From contig CM042147.1 of NCBI GenBank assembly GCA_023376005.1, positions 122,214,351 to 122,278,350 of the forward strand: a stretch of 64,000 bases of DNA. Direction: 5' to 3'. The notes under the pieces are model-generated. The model saw only the letters and a list, made by a program, of their open reading frames with translations. It ran no database searches and was not told the origin of the DNA. The first letter of the stretch is position 1, and each line of letters opens with the position of its first letter. This document shows positions 1-10,634 of this stretch, piece after piece. This DNA comes from Doryteuthis pealeii. Lineage: Eukaryota; Mollusca; Cephalopoda; Myopsida; Loliginidae. A program made the translations under genes and the position numbers.

Positions 1-230
1 AGGGGTAATGTGGCCGCAAAAAAATTTCTGACAGTCAAGACAGGGTTCTCCTGTTTATGTGGCATGGTGCAGTCCTGTTGTCAGATGTAGGGTCTTCAAG
101 CAGCCACCCTCTTGATCCAGCTCAGCACTACCTCCTCCAGGTGCTTGATGTAGGTCTCAGTGTTGTGTCCAAGTTCATGTGAGAAGATGAATGGAGCCAT
201 AACATCACCATCGTGAACACCATGATGAGT
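1..230 (-). pseudogene. Tc1/mariner transposase fragment (middle part)
   Basis: Read on the minus strand, this encodes a stretch typical of the mariner catalytic domain: HDGDVMAPFIF, then HLEEVVLSWIKRVAA, then RPYI, a stop, and QQDCTMPH. The QQD aspartate fits the second catalytic Asp of the DD(E/D) triad. The stop lies where these transposases usually have Trp, so TGG to TGA decay is likely. The fragment runs off the window start, ending in a segment resembling NFCDHITP. It is a dead copy inserted in a GMDS intron. Assignment to the Tc1/mariner superfamily is by remembered family motifs. Confidence 0.7.
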
Positions 231-447
231 TTTGGAGGTTTGGGGAATGTGGAGTATCCCTTCATCACCATTGCTCCCTGGTCCACTTTGCCCCGGAGTG
301 GTAGTACCTGTTAGGGTCCCATCTATGGGTTGAATAGAAAACATGAGTTTATAAACAGAATTGTATCATGCATTAAGAGTGAATTTATTTCACAAATTTG
401 TTGGCCTTAAATAACCCACCGAGGTTGATATGCCGTAAAACCAAACC
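228..447 (+). repeat. Interspersed repeat R1 with SINE-type tail
   Basis: Matches 12385-12655 closely, including the segment reading GTGGTAGTACCTGTTAGGG and a tail ending near GTTGATATGCCGTAAAAC. The same tail recurs after other elements in the window (about 37295, 49380 and, reversed, 20806 and 28560). It sits between two mariner fragments. The tail looks like a 3' region shared by several short retroposons, which would fit mobilisation by one LINE partner. Confidence 0.6.
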
Positions 448-451
448 AACC

Positions 452-640
452 AATCAATTCATCTTTGGTGTTGCATGAAGTTTTGTTGGTCTCTTGCTGG
501 ACTGCACCCCACACATAATAATCAAAGGGGTTGTAATCTGGAGAGTTAAGTGTCCAGATGTTAGGGGTGATATGGTCACAGAAATTTTCTGACTGCCAAG
601 ACTGGTTTGCACCCCCTAAAAATGTTTTGTCAGTTTCAGA
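452..640 (-). pseudogene. Tc1/mariner transposase C-terminal fragment
   Basis: The minus strand encodes WQSENFCDHITPNIW, then NSPDYNPFDYYVWG, then QQETNKTSCNTKDELI. SPDxNPxDYYVWG is the block holding the last catalytic Asp in mariner-type transposases. The frame then runs into the R1 tail, which is not transposase. The protein segment overlaps that of the fragment at 1-230, so these are two separate copies rather than one copy split by an insertion. Confidence 0.7.
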
Positions 641-979
641 AACTGGAATCTCAATTGAACTGGAACTGGCTTTATTCTTCAAGTTTGAACAAAACTGAAC
701 CAATAATGTACTGTAACAAGCACATGGATACACAGGAATCGTATTGTTATAATAATAATTACTTGTTGAAGTCTTAAAACTTATTGAAATTTAAATGTTT
801 ATTTGAAAAGTGACTTTGTAAGTAGTCAAATGTGTTTTTGATGTTCTAAGTATTTATTCTGTTTTGGTTTGATTTTATTTATTTCATGCCTTCTCTCCGC
901 TCTCTCCCCAACTATGGGTAAAATAGTATGTATTTACCCTACCCCTCTACCACAGTTTAAGCAGAGTAAGTTTTGTTCC

Positions 980-1320
980 TGACCTCCTACCAAGCCGGAT
1001 TGACACAATGATTTTTTAACATGGGGCATCACACACAATGGCCAGTGTAAAAATTGTGTGATCCTTTCAGCTTTCCCTTTTTAGGGTGCCTCAAGCATGG
1101 GGAAATAATCTCAGCCCTGCTACTTTTAGACAGGGGGAAAGGTGTTGCCTGAGGGGGGGGGACAGACTCCTGGGACCTTGCGATTTATTTTATCTTACTG
1201 GTCCAGAGGCTGGTTTGAATTCAGCTTTCCTTCTAGACTGGTTACCATACCAAAACTAAAGAGCCCAATCTGTCCTACTATTTACCCATAGCTAGGGGGA
1301 GAACAGATGACCATTAGTAT
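980..1320 (+). repeat. Degenerate SINE pieces (S4-like, then reversed S2-like)
   Basis: About 1040-1200 resembles the S4 retroposon seen at 9891 and 53019 (GGTGTTGCCTG followed by CTCCTGGGA). About 1205-1320 resembles reversed S2 SINE sequence (GGTTTGAATTCAG, then ACTATTTACCCATAGCT). Both are truncated and diverged. No gene is seen here. Confidence 0.5.
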
Positions 1321-1735
1321 AGCATTGTAATTTTTTGTGGGCTATTTAGTCTTGGTATGAGAAGGTAAGCTAAGCTCTGAATCCAATCAGCAATATTCTG
1401 CTTAAAAATGTATCTTGTGTTAAATCCTGCCTATGGCAAAAGGTTTGGGTAAATACATACTTTGTTTTATTTGTCTATTTGTCTAAGTTTAGTCCTTAAC
1501 TCTGCGAGTCTCTCTTTTAGTGAACAAAAACTTAATTGTGAACTTTTATGAAGATATTAGGGCAGTTATAAGTGATTTTTATTTTGTTTTGCAGACCAAT
1601 TTGATGGTGTAGTGTGCTTATGGTCTTGTGCCAGGCTCAGCGAATCTTTCACCAATTGTTAGAATAAATCTCACCTTTTCCGTTCTTTCTGCCTCTTTCT
1701 TTTGTCTCCCTCTATCTATCTCTCTGTCATGTGTG

Positions 1736-1738
<3 letters not shown>

Positions 1739-1793
<55 letters not shown>
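1739..1793. repeat. (TA)n microsatellite
   Basis: Nearly pure TA dinucleotide run of about 55 bp. It lies just upstream of the hammerhead-like element at 1855; several members of that family abut TA runs. Confidence 0.95.
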
Positions 1794-1797
<4 letters not shown>

Positions 1798-1854
1798 TGC
1801 CATATGTAGATCTCTCTCACTGTCGTGTGTGTGTGTATAGATAGATTGAGAGAG

Positions 1855-2109
1855 AGATAAAATGATATGACAAACACATGTTGTTTAATTGAATTTATTT
1901 TTACAAAGAGAGAAACAGAATATTTAAAATACTCTCTGTTTCTCTCTTGAAGAATCCGGATTAAAAACATTCACATCTTAAAACGGTCACAATTATCATT
2001 ATGCTCTGATAAGGATTTTTTGCTGAAGTCGAAATATTGGCAATATTAACAATGCAAAAGTTGTAAAATTAAATTAAACATCTGTGTTTTTCATATCATT
2101 TTATCTAGA
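1855..2109 (+). mobile_element. Hammerhead-bearing element with inverted ends, degenerate
   Basis: About 255 bp with inverted termini: AGATAAAATGATATGACAAA at the left matches the reverse complement of the right end near 2075-2109. It belongs to the same family as elements at about 22.0-22.4 kb, 35.2 kb and 63.9 kb, which share a hammerhead-like core followed by a segment resembling CATCTGTGTTTTTCATATC. It may be a non-autonomous relative of a Penelope-like element or a retrozyme; the sequence alone does not decide. Confidence 0.55.
2001..2056 (+). ncRNA. Degenerate hammerhead ribozyme motif
   Basis: Core CTGATAA (CTGANGA expected, so G8 is changed to A), a weak stem II, then GAA and a 5-bp stem III, ATATT pairing with AATAT around a GGC loop. 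The closing stem I is poor. Probably inactive. Confidence 0.4.
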
Positions 2110-3170
2110 CATATACCATCGGATTCATTTCCTCACTCTTAACTTATCTATCTATATCCATCTATATCTATAGAATATATATATATTTATGTATCTTCAC
2201 TGGCTGCTAATTCATTGCAGTAATCTTAAAAACAATTATAGTCATGTTAAATGTAAACTTAGTCAGGCATTATTGTTGATTATCCTATGTAGAAACTGAA
2301 CGCTTTATTTTATTACACCATAAGTTAAAAAGTTTTTCTTTTTGTTTTGTTTTTTAATTTATGTCTGTCTGTCTGTCTCTCTCTCTCTGCTAAATTCTTT
2401 ATTTTTTACTTTCACACCCGAACTTTGACCTTGGTGTAGGTTGACACATGGGACCATCTTATTTTATCTTTTTTTTTTTTTTTCATATTGACCCATAAGA
2501 AGATTGAAAAAGAGTGTGTCGAGGAAGACTTAACATTTGGTCAGAGTTCTCGCCATTGTTGTATTTAAACCAATGGGGTGTGGGGGGTTAGGGGCTCCAA
2601 CACTTTTGTCCTTTTTTTTTTCTCTTTTTCCAACTCCCCCTTTTTTTTACTTCATCATAATCCCTTGTCCTCTTTCCTCAACCCTTCCTCTGTTTGTCTT
2701 GGGTTGCACAGTTTTTAATTGCATCAATTCTGTGTCAGCGTAAGATGTGACTAGGGACTAACAAGGGTATAAGATTTAATTGTTTCTATATCAACCCCTC
2801 ACTTTTTTTTCTTCATGGAAACTGAAACTGACACTGCAATTGAGTGTCCATATAATTAAAAAAAAAAAAAAATAAGAGTCCACTTGCGAGCAGGTAGATT
2901 TGGCTGATTCAAAAAGGAAAGAAGGAGAGCATAGAAGAGATGTGATGATGTGCCACTATTTATCTGTTTAGAGAGCTCTATAAATGATATTTTAAAGAGA
3001 AAGACAAACAAGATAAAGATTTAGAGAGAGAAAAAAAGCACCCATCCCCCACCCCCAAATCCGATTATGTGGAAAGCAGGAATAAAAATAACTAGTATGT
3101 CGGAAAAGAAGCAACTCTATCTGCTTGGTTGTAACATTAGATAATTTGAATCTAACTAAATGATACACAT
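2110..3170. other. AT-rich intron, no gene seen
   Basis: Holds poly-T and poly-A runs (2469-2483, 2859-2872), a short TCTG/TC tract near 2365 and pyrimidine-rich stretches. Short open frames here have no recognisable domain and biased composition. I see nothing else. Confidence 0.6.
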
Positions 3171-3963
3171 TAGGTACCACCAAAATACGTCACATGATCA
3201 GTTTAGACCATGTTGAAGGAAGAAACATAAATATTTTTTAACTTTTTTTTTAATCTCGCAAAAAAAAAAAAACGAACATAAAGAGTTGTTACAAAGAAAA
3301 ACAGTTAATTCAAAGATCAAATTATCTCATTGGGAAAAAATTACTCACCGTTATCTTGAAAAATAAGTAAAACAGTCCGTTTTTAAAAATATTTTTTACA
3401 AGGTCAATTTCTTTATTGATAGTTTTTGGCAGAATTCTGTGTTAAAAAAAAAAACTCCCGTATAGAAACTTATAAAAATCTTCTGATATAATTATTCAGA
3501 CTCTTATCTTTATAGAAAAATAAATGTAAAAATCGATTTTTTGTCGGTTCATTTTTCATAAAATAAGATGGGAAGGGGGTAGACCTCGTAAAAAAAAAAT
3601 TTTTCCCTAATATATTTTGGGAAAAACCTATTTCAAACATATTTTCATCAAAAGGTAAGTAATCATGGAAATTCTCATGAAAATCGGACCATTAATTGAT
3701 TTTTCAGAGAATTAAAAAAAAAGCCTTTAATCGTAACTTTGATCAGTTGATTTAACGGTGCGAAAATGAAAACATTGTTTTCGTTCATAATTTTCATTAT
3801 TTCCGTAAGCTGAAAAAAAAAAAAAAAAATCTGGAGTTTAAAAAAATTTTTTCTTCTTTTGAACGGACAAAAAATTTTCAAGATGATATTAACCTTTATG
3901 CAAGTTTCCTTGTATCAAATATAGGGGATGGGTAAATTTCACAGGGCAAATTGGTGGTACCTA
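3171..3963 (+). mobile_element. Non-autonomous hAT-like element, copy 1
   Basis: Terminal inverted repeats TAGGTACCACC and GGTGGTACCTA bound a 793-bp AT-rich body with no transposase. An 8-bp duplication flanks it with one mismatch: ATACACAT at 3163-3170 and ATACCCAT at 3964-3971. The body matches a second copy at 54520-55394. Eight-bp duplications and a TAG-type end point to the hAT superfamily. Confidence 0.75.
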
Positions 3964-4017
3964 ATACCCATTAAAAAAGACACTTACGTATAGATGAGCA
4001 CTTTTCCGTTCACCCTG

Positions 4018-4110
4018 CTTTGGATTAGAACATAGTAAGTATTTACTCAACCTGTTTGCCGCTTCACAAGTATGGGGCATCCAGTGAGGATTGAAGACAA
4101 GAAGGAGGCA
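4018..4110 (-). repeat. SINE fragment, S3-like
   Basis: Reverse-oriented piece of a tRNA-derived SINE. It carries GGGGCATCCAGTGAGGATTG, the complement of the box-B-side region seen at about 29800 and 62270. Confidence 0.5.
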
Positions 4111-4639
4111 ATAGTTTATTTTCATATATTATACAATATAAACAATATCACACAAAACAAAAAACGTAATGTTGGTTGTTGTATTAATGTGTGGAGGATG
4201 ATCACTAATAAGGACTGAGCCTATTCTAGTAATGACCACCTCAGTTGATTTTTTTTTTGTCATTGTTTGAAAGTTGATTATAGTGATAACATATTATGTT
4301 TACTTACATATTAATAGAATTCACTATTATTCAACCTCGGCATTTTTGTCTAAACTTGGACTTTCTCCAAACAAGAGGAAATACTTTAAAAAGATTCAGG
4401 AGAAAGCTCTAACCGCATCAGCATGGATATGGCAGTCCTACATTGTGACATGAAATGAACAAAGTCTGGTGGTATTGTGAGATACTGCTGGGGCGCTCTG
4501 GGTTAGTGGTAATGATGCTTTGGCTCCGAAACCATGCCTGAACCCAGAGTCATCATCTGATGAAGGCTTTGTTGATTGCAATGTTACTGTGTAAATAGCA
4601 GTCATTGTATAAAGATTATTATTAAGTAGTAATGGATAT

Positions 4640-4735
4640 GCGGGACTAACTTGTTAACCATTACACCAAAATGGGGTGCCCTTTTACCCAACCCATTTGC
4701 GAAGGGTAGGATTGTATTTAGACACATTATATTTA
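4640..4735 (-). repeat. SINE fragment, S3-like
   Basis: Contains ACTAACTTGTTAACCATTACACC, the reverse complement of a tRNA-like box A region (GGTGTAATGGTTA), followed by CCCAACCCATTTGCGAAGG as in other S3 copies. Confidence 0.5.
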
Positions 4736-5077
4736 TTTTCAATTGTTGAATTGTTCAGATATATAGGATGGTATGATCGATTTGGGTTACAATAAAATTT
4801 GAATTTTATATGAATATACTATTTTATGAAAATGTATAATGTAGTAGACTTGAGGCTCCCATATCATAGATTAAGTGATGGGGGAGCATGGGACCCTCGC
4901 ACTGCCCCCCTTTTTTTTTAAAGGAATCTTCCCTTCAAATTATTAGCAGGACCCAACCTCAATGTTTTTTTTTCATCAGAATTCTTTTTTTTTTTTAAAT
5001 TTTTTTTTTTTACAATAATTTATTTTGCTATTTCTCAGAATTTTTGAGATGAGGCTTGATAATTAGTAGTATTTGTA

Positions 5078-5411
5078 TTATTCGGACTATTGTCCTCATC
5101 TTCAATTGGACACATAACCTAGTGGATAAAGGAGTTAGGTTAAGACAGTTCTAAGTGTCAGTTATCTCTAGACTGCAGGTTCAATCCTGGTCAGGGGCAG
5201 CAGTAACACAGAATAATAATTGATGGACTGAATAATGGGTTAGGTTCAAAGTTCCGTGATGGTTCCAGAGTTCGATTAAAAGGTTCCTGTGTCCGAAAAG
5301 AAGGTTTCCGAGTCCGACAAGAAATACCTGAAGAAGGCAGGAGGGCACATCGCCCGAAATGTTGTATGGATAACAATGAAGATGAGGACAATAGTCCGAA
5401 TAATACAAATT
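5078..5411 (+). repeat. Inverted-repeat-flanked SINE and Penelope-type sequence
   Basis: Outer inverted repeat: TATTCGGACTATTGTCCTCA at about 5090 is the complement of the stretch at 5381-5405. Inside, a tRNA-like head has box A near 5120 (CTAGTGGATAAAGG) and box B near 5181 (GGTTCAATCCTGG). At 5329 comes CTGAAGAAGGC, an 11-nt gap, then GCCCGAAATG, the layout often seen near Penelope-like retroelement ends. Stem III and stem I are not convincing, so I do not call it a ribozyme. Confidence 0.45.
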
Positions 5412-5415
5412 ATTT

Positions 5416-5462
5416 GTTCATTGAGACATTTAAAAAAAAAATTTTTAAATGTCTCAATGAAC
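5416..5462. repeat. Perfect 21-bp inverted repeat
   Basis: Arms 5416-5436 and 5442-5462 are exact complements around a 5-bp spacer. In RNA this would form a 21-bp hairpin. No miRNA-like features were tested. Confidence 0.8.
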
Positions 5463-5976
5463 TTTTTTTAAAACAATTATTTAACTTTATTGAAAAATGC
5501 CCAAATAATTTATTGTTATTTAAAAATTCGGATGCAAAACCAGATCAAAAGAGTGTATGATGAGGCTGACCCCTGTTGCTAATTTGAAGGGAGCACTCCT
5601 TTAAAAAAAAAAAATAAAAAAAAATTGGAAAAATCTGGTGTGTATCTTGAAGATAACAAATAATTCATCTAAACTGTAATAAAAGAAATTCTATGTCCTT
5701 TATTTTTTTTAATAATGACCATTTTAAAACCACGGGTAATAAAAGTAAGTACTAGTAGTTTATATATATATATTTTTTCCTCCCTATCTTTGTTAGCTAA
5801 GGCTTGAGGTGAAACAAATGAATTATTTTTTATTTATTTATTTATTTTTTTATCTTTGAATGTCCTCTCTGCATTTTAAAAAAAATGTTCATTTCTATTT
5901 TATAAAGATATTTTTTTTTTTAATTAAAAAAAAAAAAAAAATTAGTTGACTTATTTTTGAATATTTTTTGTTGTAG

Positions 5977-6086
5977 CAATGCATCTCCATTATGGTGACA
6001 TGACAGACAGCACTAATTTGGGGAAAATTGTCAGTGAAGTCCAGCCATCTGAAGTCTACAATCTAGCTGCCCAGAGTCATGTGAAG
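5977..6086 (+). CDS. GMDS: GDP-mannose 4,6-dehydratase, exon (YNLAAQSHV block)
   Basis: GMDS is an NADP-dependent short-chain dehydrogenase of the cytosol. It converts GDP-mannose to GDP-4-keto-6-deoxymannose, the first step of de novo GDP-fucose synthesis. This 110-nt exon encodes [14 protein letters not shown], then [18 protein letters not shown], then SHVK, matching the animal enzyme around the conserved YNLxAQSHV cofactor/substrate segment. It begins after a polypyrimidine tract and TTGTAG (AG at 5975-5976) with a split codon (phase 1). It ends at phase 0 before GTAAAA. The frame is intact and joins directly to the exon at 18557 across a 12.5-kb intron. The N-terminal Rossmann glycine motif must lie upstream of the window. 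Confidence 0.93.
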
Positions 6087-6129
6087 GTAAAACTATAAAA
6101 TCATTGCTAATCTATACTATTATCAAAGT

Positions 6130-6645
6130 CTAGGCTAAACTTGCAAAATGTTTGGAAAATTAAAACAGAAAGTTTTTTGATGGTCCCCCATGACAGTTTA
6201 ACTACAGTCTATGAATAAACTTTTTGCGAATTGGGTTACGGTTTAGGGGTTTGGGGATTAAGGTTATTTTTAATTACGTATTGCTTAAAAAAACAACAAT
6301 AAAACCAAATTACTATACATTTAATTAACCATTGAAATTAATTATTGAACCCAACTGTAGACACATTAGTCTCAGTTGTTTGTGTTAGTATTGCAATGTA
6401 TAATTTCAATTAAACTTGGTTTAAAAAAAATATTTTTCAACATTAAATGTATAGTAATTTGTTTTTTTTTTGTTTATTTATTTTAAGCAATACGTAATTA
6501 AAAACAACCTTAATCCCCTAAAACTGTAACCCAATTCGCAAAATGTTAATTCATAGATGTAGTTAAACTGTCATGGGGGATCACCAAAAAATTTTCCGTT
6601 TTAATTTTCCGACCTAAATCAGAAGTCAGCCGAGAAATGTTGCAT
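6130..6645. mobile_element. Foldback element M2, both arms present
   Basis: The left arm (about 6150-6350) is the reverse complement of the right arm (about 6440-6640). Shared landmarks are TTTTCCGTTTTAATTTTCC, CCCAATTCGCAAAA and GCAATACGTAATTA. The unpaired centre includes AGTCTCAGTTGTTTGTGTTA. Half copies occur at 10635-10920 and 14000-14325. There is no coding capacity, so it is a MITE-like element. Confidence 0.75.
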
Positions 6646-6754
6646 AAACTACAAAATAATAAAACAAAACATGATGTGTTTTAGTTTATGTTGCTTTAGG
6701 ATCCTTTTCTTCATATATAAAATTGTTCAAACAAAAAATTACAAATTCAGACTG

Positions 6755-6937
6755 CAGAGGGTTAACCATGGCTAAAGAACCCAGTCTGCCCTACTATATA
6801 CCCATATCTGGATTCATGCCTTTTCCAAAAGCATTAGCATAAAGTGAGACACATACAGCCTCATCCAGGGTTTGAACTCAAATCACCAATTTCCTTTTCT
6901 ATGAAGATGACTATTACACTAAACATACCTCATCTCA
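6755..6937 (-). repeat. tRNA-derived SINE S2, partial
   Basis: Reverse-oriented S2: contains CAGTCTGCCCTACTATATACC, and GGGTTTGAACTC, the complement of a box B. The 5' head is diverged. Confidence 0.65.
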
Positions 6938-6961
6938 AATATATATATATATATATATATA

Positions 6962-7136
6962 AATAATAATAATAGAGGTAAAATTAAGGGTCTACCATGG
7001 TTTCAATCATAAGGATTTCATCAAGACCCTACCCTACGTTTAACTAAGTCCTTCTAATTAGAGTTGGGTCCTGATGAAATCATTATGATTGAAACCATGG
7101 TAGACTCTTAATTTTACCCCTACTATTATTATTTTT
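6962..7136. mobile_element. Short foldback element (about 170 bp)
   Basis: Arms of about 66 bp (6962-7030 and 7066-7136) are near-perfect complements, e.g. CTACCATGGTTTCAATCAT against ATGATTGAAACCATGGTAG, around a spacer of about 36 bp. It abuts a TA run on the left and the 3' end of a Helitron on the right. Confidence 0.8.
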
Positions 7137-7137
7137 A

Positions 7138-7779
7138 CTAGCAAGAGTATGCACCCTCCGGGTGCAAGTATTTAAGTTTTGATATAATAAAATATCATAT
7201 TAAATTAGAAAGGCTAATGAAACTGACTAAGAATGCAGATAAAAAGATCTGCAACAGAGGGGGGTATAATCGAAAAATAGAACAACTTTGAAACTAACTA
7301 TTCCATCATTTTCCATTACTCCCCTCTTTCATTGGTAAATTTTCCCAATTTAACTATTTAGTTAAAATAGGAAGTAAAGGATAATATTACAGTTATTTCT
7401 TCTTGTAAATAAATTTCTTTTAAGATTTATCCACGAGATTTTTGTTTATATTTCTTAAGATAAAACCAAACAATTAGAAATCAATAATACCAAGCACATA
7501 TTTATTAAAATAAAATTTTAAATATCAATATGCAAATTAGCCTTCTTGTTCAAACTGTAAACCGCTATTTTGTTGTATATATAAATACAATTGCATGTTA
7601 TTAGTACGTAGATATGGTCAACAGTATTTATAATGTAAAACAATTTTTATTAATAACTGAAGCTTTAAAAGAATGAAATCATGGAGAATTTGATGTAAAT
7701 AAGTAAGGGAATTGTGACTTGAGTAGTAATATAGTTTCGGTTACAGACAGAAAAACACACAATCTCCATTATAATAAGA
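7138..7779 (-). mobile_element. Non-autonomous Helitron, family A, copy 1
   Basis: On the minus strand it starts TCTTATTATAATGGAG and ends with the hairpin GCACCCGGAGGGTGC, a 9-nt spacer and CTAG, followed by T in the host. These are Helitron termini (5' TC, subterminal hairpin, CTRR end, A/T target, no target duplication). Body of 642 bp without coding capacity. It matches copies at 8077, 17891, 52838 and 57420. Confidence 0.85.
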
Positions 7780-7856
7780 TTATTACTGCTCTATGTTTTT
7801 AATATATTGAGCACTTTTGGATTATTTACTAATGCCACTGCAACGGAAAAGTTAAA

Positions 7857-8036
7857 CAAGTTTGAATTCAGTTTTCCTCTTTGTAGATTGGTTACCTATC
7901 CAAGGTTAAAGTGCCCAGTCTGCTTTCCCAAGGATATTAGTGCTATGTGAAATGCAAACAAACTTGTCCAGGATGTGAACTCGGGTTGATGAGTCCATTT
8001 CCTTCAAATAACCATTAAACCACACACCTCCACCTC
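7857..8036 (-). repeat. tRNA-derived SINE S2, partial
   Basis: Reverse S2 lying exactly between two oppositely oriented family-A Helitrons. Contains GTGAACTCGGGTTGATGAGTCC and a degraded box A complement (ACCATTAAACCACACACC). Confidence 0.65.
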
Positions 8037-8076
8037 AATGTATAACCAACATACAAGTCACTTAGTGTTATATATA

Positions 8077-8708
8077 TCTTATTATAATGGAGATTGTTTG
8101 CTTTTCTGTCTGTAACCGAAACTATATCACTACTCAAGTCATAATTCCCTTAGATATTTACGTCACATTCTCCATGATTTTATTTTTGTTTAAACCTCAA
8201 TTTCTAATAAAATTGTTTTACATTATTAATACTGTTAATCATATCTACAAATGAATAATATGCAATTGTATTTATATATACACTAAAATAGCATTTTACA
8301 GTGTGAACAGGAAGGCTAATTTGCATATTGAAATTAAAAATTTGATTTTAATAAATATGTGCTTAGTATTATTGATTTTTAATCGTATGGTTTTATCTTA
8401 ATGAATATTATTAAAAATCTCTTCAATAAATCTTAAAAGAAATCGATTAACGAGAAGAATAATTCTGATTTTATTCTTTACTTCCTATTTTAACTAAGTT
8501 ATTAAATTAGGAAAATTTAGTAATGAAAGACGAGAGTGATAGAAGAGTAAGTTTCAGTTTCAGTTGTTCTATTTTTCGATTATACACCCCTCTGTTTCAA
8601 ATCATTTTATCTGCATTCTTATTTAGTTTCATTAGCTTTTCTAATTTAATATATTCTATTACATTAAAACTTAAATACTTGCACCCGGAGGGTGCATATA
8701 TTTGCTAG
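8077..8708 (+). mobile_element. Non-autonomous Helitron, family A, copy 2
   Basis: Starts A|TCTTATTATAATGGAG and ends with the perfect hairpin GCACCCGGAGGGTGC, then ATATATTTG and CTAG|T. 632 bp. It is inverted relative to copy 1, 297 bp away, so the pair forms a long inverted repeat. Confidence 0.87.
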
Positions 8709-8734
8709 TATATATAAGTAGTATTTACCAAACT

Positions 8735-8840
8735 TGGGTTAGTTCAGCACTGGTGGGTTTCACCAATCCTCCAAATTGGAGAATGTCTACTAGTGTACGG
8801 TGAAAATCAGTGCTGATCATGATCTACTATAATTAAGTTT
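8735..8840. repeat. Imperfect palindrome, possible transposon remnant
   Basis: TCAGCACTGGTGGGTTTCACC near 8752 is an imperfect complement of GGTGAAAATCAGTGCTGATC near 8799. About 70 bp with no coding capacity. Confidence 0.4.
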
Positions 8841-8899
8841 ATTTTTCTTTCCATTCATATCAATGGATTTTCTTAACCTTTATTCTAAAGAAAAGTAAG

Positions 8900-8903
<4 letters not shown>

Positions 8904-8937
<34 letters not shown>

Positions 8938-9425
8938 TGAATACCAAGTTCTAAGCAGTCAGACCATGACCTGCATGCTCAAACACACCTCTGGTATTCA
9001 AATGCTTACACATATTTCCGTCCTTACACATTGGGAACAAAAATCTCACCATTGGTCTGCTGCTAGTACTTTTGCCAAGACTTAAGAGCAGTTCGGAAAG
9101 ATCAAAGAAAATAGCAGCATTAGGAAGATACTGGCTTAAATGATAATGATATGTTAGAAGAACTCTCTAGAAAACTGAGGAAGAAAATAACAATCTAAAC
9201 CAAGTACAGACCATTTGTGAAAAGAAAGATGAATGTAAACAAACTGGAAAAAATAAAATAAAGAAAAGAGAAACATTAAATGTTTAAAAGTTAAAAGGAG
9301 TGTGTATGTGTGTGTTCATGTAAAGAAGGAGGTGCTAAGAACTGAAGGTAGGTAAGTAAAAATCTATATAGTTCTTCATCCATCACTATAAAAGGGAATA
9401 ACAAAGAAACTATAATAAAACAAGT
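8904..9425. other. Poly-A run then plain intron, no gene seen
   Basis: A poly-A run of about 30 nt (8905-8934) is followed by unremarkable AT-rich sequence. No domain or repeat is recognised. Confidence 0.6.
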
Positions 9426-9426
9426 T

Positions 9427-9556
9427 CATATATATATTATACACATATACACACACACACATTCATATATATACACACACACACACACACTCACATATAT
9501 ACACATACACATACACACACATACATATATACACACACATACACATACATACACAG
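9427..9556. repeat. Mixed (CA)n/(TA)n microsatellite
   Basis: Interrupted alternation of ACAC and ATAT motifs over about 130 bp. Confidence 0.9.
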
Positions 9557-9890
9557 AATGAATGAAGAATTGAAAAGCCGATCCACAGGTGGACAAAAAA
9601 AATGGGGTTTGTTTATCTATGATGTCACCTGGAATAACATGCTAATAGCTGCTGTTATTTACACATCAATAGTTGGTAGAAGTCAGGTGGGTATTACGTT
9701 AAGTAATGGCAGTTCTTTATATCTGACCGATTTTAGAAAATATTCCTCATTCTTCAAGTAAAAGCTAAAAGACAAACATGAAAAAGAAAAGGAAAGAAAA
9801 ACAAATTGGCAGAAGTGATGAAAGAAGATAAGGCAGAGAGGGAGAAGAAAAAAAGAATGAATGTGAAAGGTAGAAAGAGATGATATGATA

Positions 9891-10182
9891 GATATTTACC
9901 ACATACCCCACGTGTACAGGTTAGGCACAAGGTCCTATTAATGTGGGACGACCCACAAACCGAAGCTCATGGGAGGCAGGTGCAAAAAATGCATTGATCC
10001 CTTCGACATTCCCCCTTAAGGGGGCACCTCAGGCACCGGGGAAATAAACCCAGCCCCGCCCCTTTAAATCAGGGACAGGTGTTGCCTGGGGAGATGGCCT
10101 CCTGGGGTCAACAATGTTAACTTATGCGGTCCAGGGCTGAAGCCACTGGACCCCCCGGTCAAATACAGAATGATAAGGTCGA
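9891..10182 (+). repeat. Retroposon S4
   Basis: GC-richer unit of about 290 bp with landmarks CCCCACGTGTACAGGTTAGG, GGCACCTCAGGCACCGGGG and GGTGTTGCCTGGGG. It matches the two tandem units at 53015-53583, which carry a 15-bp target duplication. The function of its 5' head is unclear. It is probably a SINE. Confidence 0.7.
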
Positions 10183-10273
10183 GTAACCAAAACAAAAAAC
10201 AAAACAAAATAAAAAAAACAAAAAAACAAAAACTGATCAGAAATTGGCAACAAATACAGAGGACAAAAAAAAA

Positions 10274-10552
10274 GGGACCAGTTTAGCTCAGTAGATAGAG
10301 CACTTGCCTCGGAATCTCAAGGTTCCTGGTTTGATACCGGCCCTTGCCAACTCAGCGTATGACAAGCACAGGGATCTGTGCAGTAAAATAAGGAGCTGAT
10401 GGTAGGTATGGTGCTGCACCTCAGATGTAAAAACAATCTCCTTGGCCTAGCACTAATGAAAAGGGGATAGACTCCCTCACTGTCTGGCAGATACCGACAT
10501 TAGGCCACCCCTTCGACTTTACTATAAAGGACAAGGGTAAAACAATTTTTTT
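10274..10552 (+). repeat. tRNA-derived SINE S1, near full length
   Basis: The tRNA-like head starts GGACCAGTTTAGCTCAGTAG. Box A is TAGCTCAGTAGATAGAG and box B is GGTTCCTGGTTTGATACC. A conserved body follows (GATAGACTCCCTCACTGTCTGG, then GATACCGACATTAGGCC). Reversed full copies lie at 34101, 37036, 48876 and 59135, and a tandem array at 26880. It should be RNA polymerase III transcribed from internal promoters if active. Confidence 0.85.
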
Positions 10553-10634
10553 AAATGGTGTAAAGTAGGGTGTAGATTTCTTTGGGTTCACAAGCATAAT
10601 AGCAAGTTGGGATACACAATAGTATATATTTTTT

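Noticed and set aside
5329..5385. Hammerhead ribozyme at CTGAAGAAGGC
   Set aside because: Core and stem II look right, but no convincing stem III or stem I pairing.
10274..10350. Possible functional tRNA gene
   Set aside because: Box A and B are present but the fold is not a complete tRNA and the sequence continues as a repeated SINE.
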